From Microcaldota archaeon (lineage in GTDB: Archaea; Micrarchaeota; Micrarchaeia; Anstonellales; Bilamarchaeaceae): a stretch of DNA of 14,201 nucleotides. The stretch spans positions 1 through 14,201 of the forward strand of contig JACCLJ010000063.1 of assembly GCA_013425425.1 (NCBI GenBank), written 5' to 3'. The translations under genes and the position numbers were made by a program. The notes beneath the pieces are model-generated. The model saw nothing but the letters and a program-made list of their open reading frames with translations, had not been told where the DNA came from and made no database searches. Position 1 is the stretch's first letter, and each line of letters starts with the position of its first letter. Below, in pieces: positions 12,682-14,201 of the stretch.

Positions 12682-12978
12682 TTACTTTTTAAGTTCGGCA
12701 TCGATGCCGGGCTTTACATTGCCGTAGAAATCGATATTCCTCATCTCCCACAGGAAATCCAGCTTTTCAGAATAGCCGGAAAAAATCCGTTTTGCCGTTT
12801 CCATCCTGAACTGGTGGGACGCGACATCCTTTCCTTTCACTATCTTATTGAACGCGATGATTGCGGACTCCAGCGCCTGATAGGCAAGGCCGGAAACGCC
12901 TGCCAGGTCGCCTTCGTTGTAAAGCGTCTCTGCCGAATCTAGAAGCGCCTTCGCCCTTTTTATGTCCCGCTCAGCCAT
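12682..12978 (-). CDS. HEPN-domain protein, apparently truncated by an in-frame stop
   Basis: 98 residues as read. DIKRAKALLDSAETLYNEGD and YQALESAIIAFNKI are the first HEPN helices, and EMRNIDFYGN (78-87) is the HEPN motif in its RNxxxY form (R80, Y85) without the catalytic His of RxxxxH. After the TAA at 12682-12684 the same frame continues. It gives KVGEALETVREIINKIEAML and ERKS before a TAA at 12607, exactly the last helix expected of a HEPN domain. The full domain would be 123 codons, so this is a nonsense-truncated gene or pseudogene. HEPN proteins paired with MNT nucleotidyltransferases act as toxin (RNase) and antitoxin. A strong AGGTGA site precedes the ATG at 12978, which overlaps the MNT gene by 19 bases. 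Confidence 0.85.
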   Translation of the reverse strand: MAERDIKRAKALLDSAETLYNEGDLAGVSGLAYQALESAIIAFNKIVKGKDVASHQFRMETAKRIFSGYSEKLDFLWEMRNIDFYGNVKPGIDAELKK

Positions 12979-13811
12979 ATCCGTTCACCTGCGGTGCTTA
13001 CTTTAGTTTCTATCTCCTCAAAACTTCTTTTTATGCTTAACATTTTCTTGGGAGCAAGTTTCCCCCTATAAAGCAGCGATTCCAGCTCCCCCTGGCTTAT
13101 CCTTAGCAGTTCCTTATAATAGCGCCTTGCTTCCCCCCTAGCTTTTTTCATGCGCTCTGCGTATTCCATGGCGTTTTTCAGCCTGAACAGCACATAGGCT
13201 TTCGGGAAGCTCTGGACGCCGGCTTTTATCCCGAACAGCCTGCCGATGCCTTTGAAGACAACGCCGTTAAGGACTGCTTCCAGAACCACGAAATCCGCCA
13301 TTTTCTCCAGTTCCTCCCATGTTTTCGCATGGATTTCAAAGCGGTATGGAAGAAATGCCGCTGCGCTTATCTCCGGCCTGGTGCTTCCCACAACCATGAT
13401 ATCTATGTCGCTTTTCGGCGTTTCAAGCCCATAGGCGCAGCTTCCGAACAGCACGAACGCATCCGCCTTGTCCCCTATTTCGGAAAACAGGTATTCTGCG
13501 GCATTTTTCGTGGCAGGCTTGAGGTTTGCAATCCTCTCCTGCATGAAAAGGCCTGCGATGGCAAGGCTCATGCCCTTTCCCGCGTCGATCCTGAAAAGCT
13601 TTCTTTTGCCGCCCCGTGTCTGCCTCACCGCACCGATGCCTGCAAGCGCATGGAGCGCCCTGAGCACGTTGGATTTGGAAACGCCGCTTCCCCTTGAAAT
13701 GTCAGAAAGAGAAAATGAGGCGTACGGTTTTTCCATAAACAGCCTAAGCACAGAAAATGTTGTTTTTGAGGCTATGCTTTCTATTCTTATTTGTTCTTTT
13801 TTTAGTATCAT
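12960..13811 (-). CDS. Winged-helix/MNT nucleotidyltransferase fusion (antitoxin-like)
   Basis: 283 residues. Residues about 15-75 form a winged helix-turn-helix (FSLSDISRGSGVSKSNVLRALHAL in two parts: FSLSDISRGSGVSKS and NVLRALHAL) with a basic wing (TRGGKRKLF). Residues about 105-185 are a minimal nucleotidyltransferase: FGSCAYGLETPKSDIDIMVV gives G123, S124, D135 and D137, and E159 is the likely third metal ligand. The C-terminal 100 residues are helical and basic. In known MNT/HEPN systems (type VII, HepT-MntA) the MNT protein nucleotidylates a Tyr of the HEPN toxin; that role here is inference. The start at 13811 is set by a TATA box about 26 bases upstream (leaderless). The HTH suggests self-regulation through the adjacent palindrome. 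Confidence 0.9.
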   Translation of the reverse strand: MILKKEQIRIESIASKTTFSVLRLFMEKPYASFSLSDISRGSGVSKSNVLRALHALAGIGAVRQTRGGKRKLFRIDAGKGMSLAIAGLFMQERIANLKPATKNAAEYLFSEIGDKADAFVLFGSCAYGLETPKSDIDIMVVGSTRPEISAAAFLPYRFEIHAKTWEELEKMADFVVLEAVLNGVVFKGIGRLFGIKAGVQSFPKAYVLFRLKNAMEYAERMKKARGEARRYYKELLRISQGELESLLYRGKLAPKKMLSIKRSFEEIETKVSTAGERIWLSGT

Positions 13812-13812
13812 A

Positions 13813-13830
13813 TGTTCTATTTTTAGAACA
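13813..13830. promoter_or_regulatory. Probable operator: inverted repeat TGTTCTA-TTTT-TAGAACA
   Basis: Perfect 7-base arms with a four-base spacer, lying between the TATA box (13835-13841) and the MNT start codon at 13811. A protein bound here would block transcription. The encoded winged-helix domain of the MNT protein is the obvious candidate, so autoregulation is inferred. Confidence 0.65.
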
Positions 13831-13834
13831 AAAG

Positions 13835-13841
13835 TTTAAAA
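13835..13841 (-). promoter_or_regulatory. TATA box of the MNT/HEPN pair
   Basis: TTTTAAA on the minus strand, centred about 26 bases before the ATG at 13811. It lies between the dnaJ stop and the operator, so the pair has its own promoter. Confidence 0.5.
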
Positions 13842-13866
13842 GGCTTGCGGCCTGCCTGAAGAGCAA

Positions 13867-13899
13867 TCAGAACGTCCCGAAAAACCCTTTCTTTTTTCC
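13867..13899. repeat. 33-base direct repeat, copy 2 (end of dnaJ)
   Basis: Identical to 12572-12604. This copy is the authentic end of dnaJ, including its stop codon. Confidence 0.9.
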
Positions 13900-14201
13900 T
13901 GATTCTCCTTCGAATTCCTTCAATAATTCCTTCTGCTTCTTAGACAATTTCTTCGGGATCTCAACTACGGTCCTTACAATCAGGTCGCCATGCCCTCCAT
14001 TGTTGAAACCGGGCATCCCTTCGTTCCTCATCCTGAATTCCGCATGCGACTGCGTCCCTTCGGGTATTTTCAGCTTCGTTTTTCCGAATAGGGTAGGCAC
14101 TTCAACTTCGCCGCCCATCGCAGCATCGGCAAAGCTTATCGGCACGCTTATGAACAGATCATCGCCTTTCCTATCAAACGTCCCGTGCTTTTTCACGGCA
14201 A
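13867..14201 (-). CDS. dnaJ: Chaperone DnaJ (Hsp40), C-terminal part; 5' end outside window
   Basis: About 111 residues of the DnaJ C-terminal substrate-binding region. The stretch VKKHGTFDRKGDDLFISVPI matches the start of C-terminal domain II, followed by FADAAMGGEVEVPTLFG, LKIPEGTQSHAEFRMRNEGMP (quoted in part: LKIPEGTQSHAEFRMR), GDLIVRTVVEIPKKLSKKQK and ELLKEF. The J domain and zinc domain lie outside the window. The GTG at 14196 is internal, because the family sequence continues upstream to the edge. DnaJ stimulates the ATPase of DnaK and delivers unfolded clients. The last ten residues (GKKKGFFGTF) are duplicated as DNA about 1.3 kb away. Confidence 0.95.
   Translation of the reverse strand, partial: AVKKHGTFDRKGDDLFISVPISFADAAMGGEVEVPTLFGKTKLKIPEGTQSHAEFRMRNEGMPGFNNGGHGDLIVRTVVEIPKKLSKKQKELLKEFEGESGKKKGFFGTF

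Noticed and set aside
12682..12684. Recoded stop codon (for example pyrrolysine)
   Set aside because: Pyrrolysine uses TAG; this is TAA, so a nonsense mutation is simpler.

Overview
The window looks like archaeal chromosome, most likely from a small-genome DPANN-type lineage (Micrarchaeota or Diapherotrites-like; this placement is inference). The main evidence is a ribosomal-protein run in the archaeal order uL3-uL4-uL23-uL2-uS19-uL22-uS3-uL29-aIF1-Rpp29. Archaeal TATA boxes lie about 26 bases upstream of several start codons, giving leaderless mRNAs. Internal operon genes carry GGTGA or GGAGG ribosome binding sites. tRNase Z, RNase P protein p29, aIF1 and DnaJ are also present.

Layout. 1-378 (-): 5' part of tRNase Z. 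453-2541 (+): a visibly AT-richer two-gene unit of a radical SAM/SPASM enzyme overlapping a protein that looks distantly kinase-like. 2543-8048 (-): the ribosomal operon, whose last gene (Rpp29) converges tail to tail with the two-gene unit; the usual continuation (uS17, uL14 and so on) is absent here. uL22 carries an unusual histidine-rich tail of about 100 residues. 8214-10231 (-): a degenerate Nudix-like protein, a secreted protein of unknown function, a 50-residue zinc-ribbon protein and a small helical protein. 10293-11225 (+): a lipoprotein alpha/beta hydrolase, divergent from the helical gene over one shared palindromic TATA box. 11314-11763 (-): a glycine-rich membrane protein. 11955-12569 (+): an ankyrin-repeat protein. 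12607-13830 (-): a HEPN/nucleotidyltransferase (MNT) toxin-antitoxin-like pair with a promoter palindrome. 13867-14201 (-): 3' end of dnaJ.

The most interesting parts are (a) the radical SAM plus kinase-like pair, a candidate undescribed modification system, and (b) the HEPN/MNT cassette. The cassette is bracketed by a perfect 33-base direct repeat made of the last codons of dnaJ. Its HEPN gene is cut by an in-frame TAA, and its start codon region carries a perfect 7+7 inverted repeat that looks like an autoregulatory operator. No tRNA, rRNA, CRISPR array, transposase or integrase was seen, and no gene-free stretch exceeds about 200 bases.
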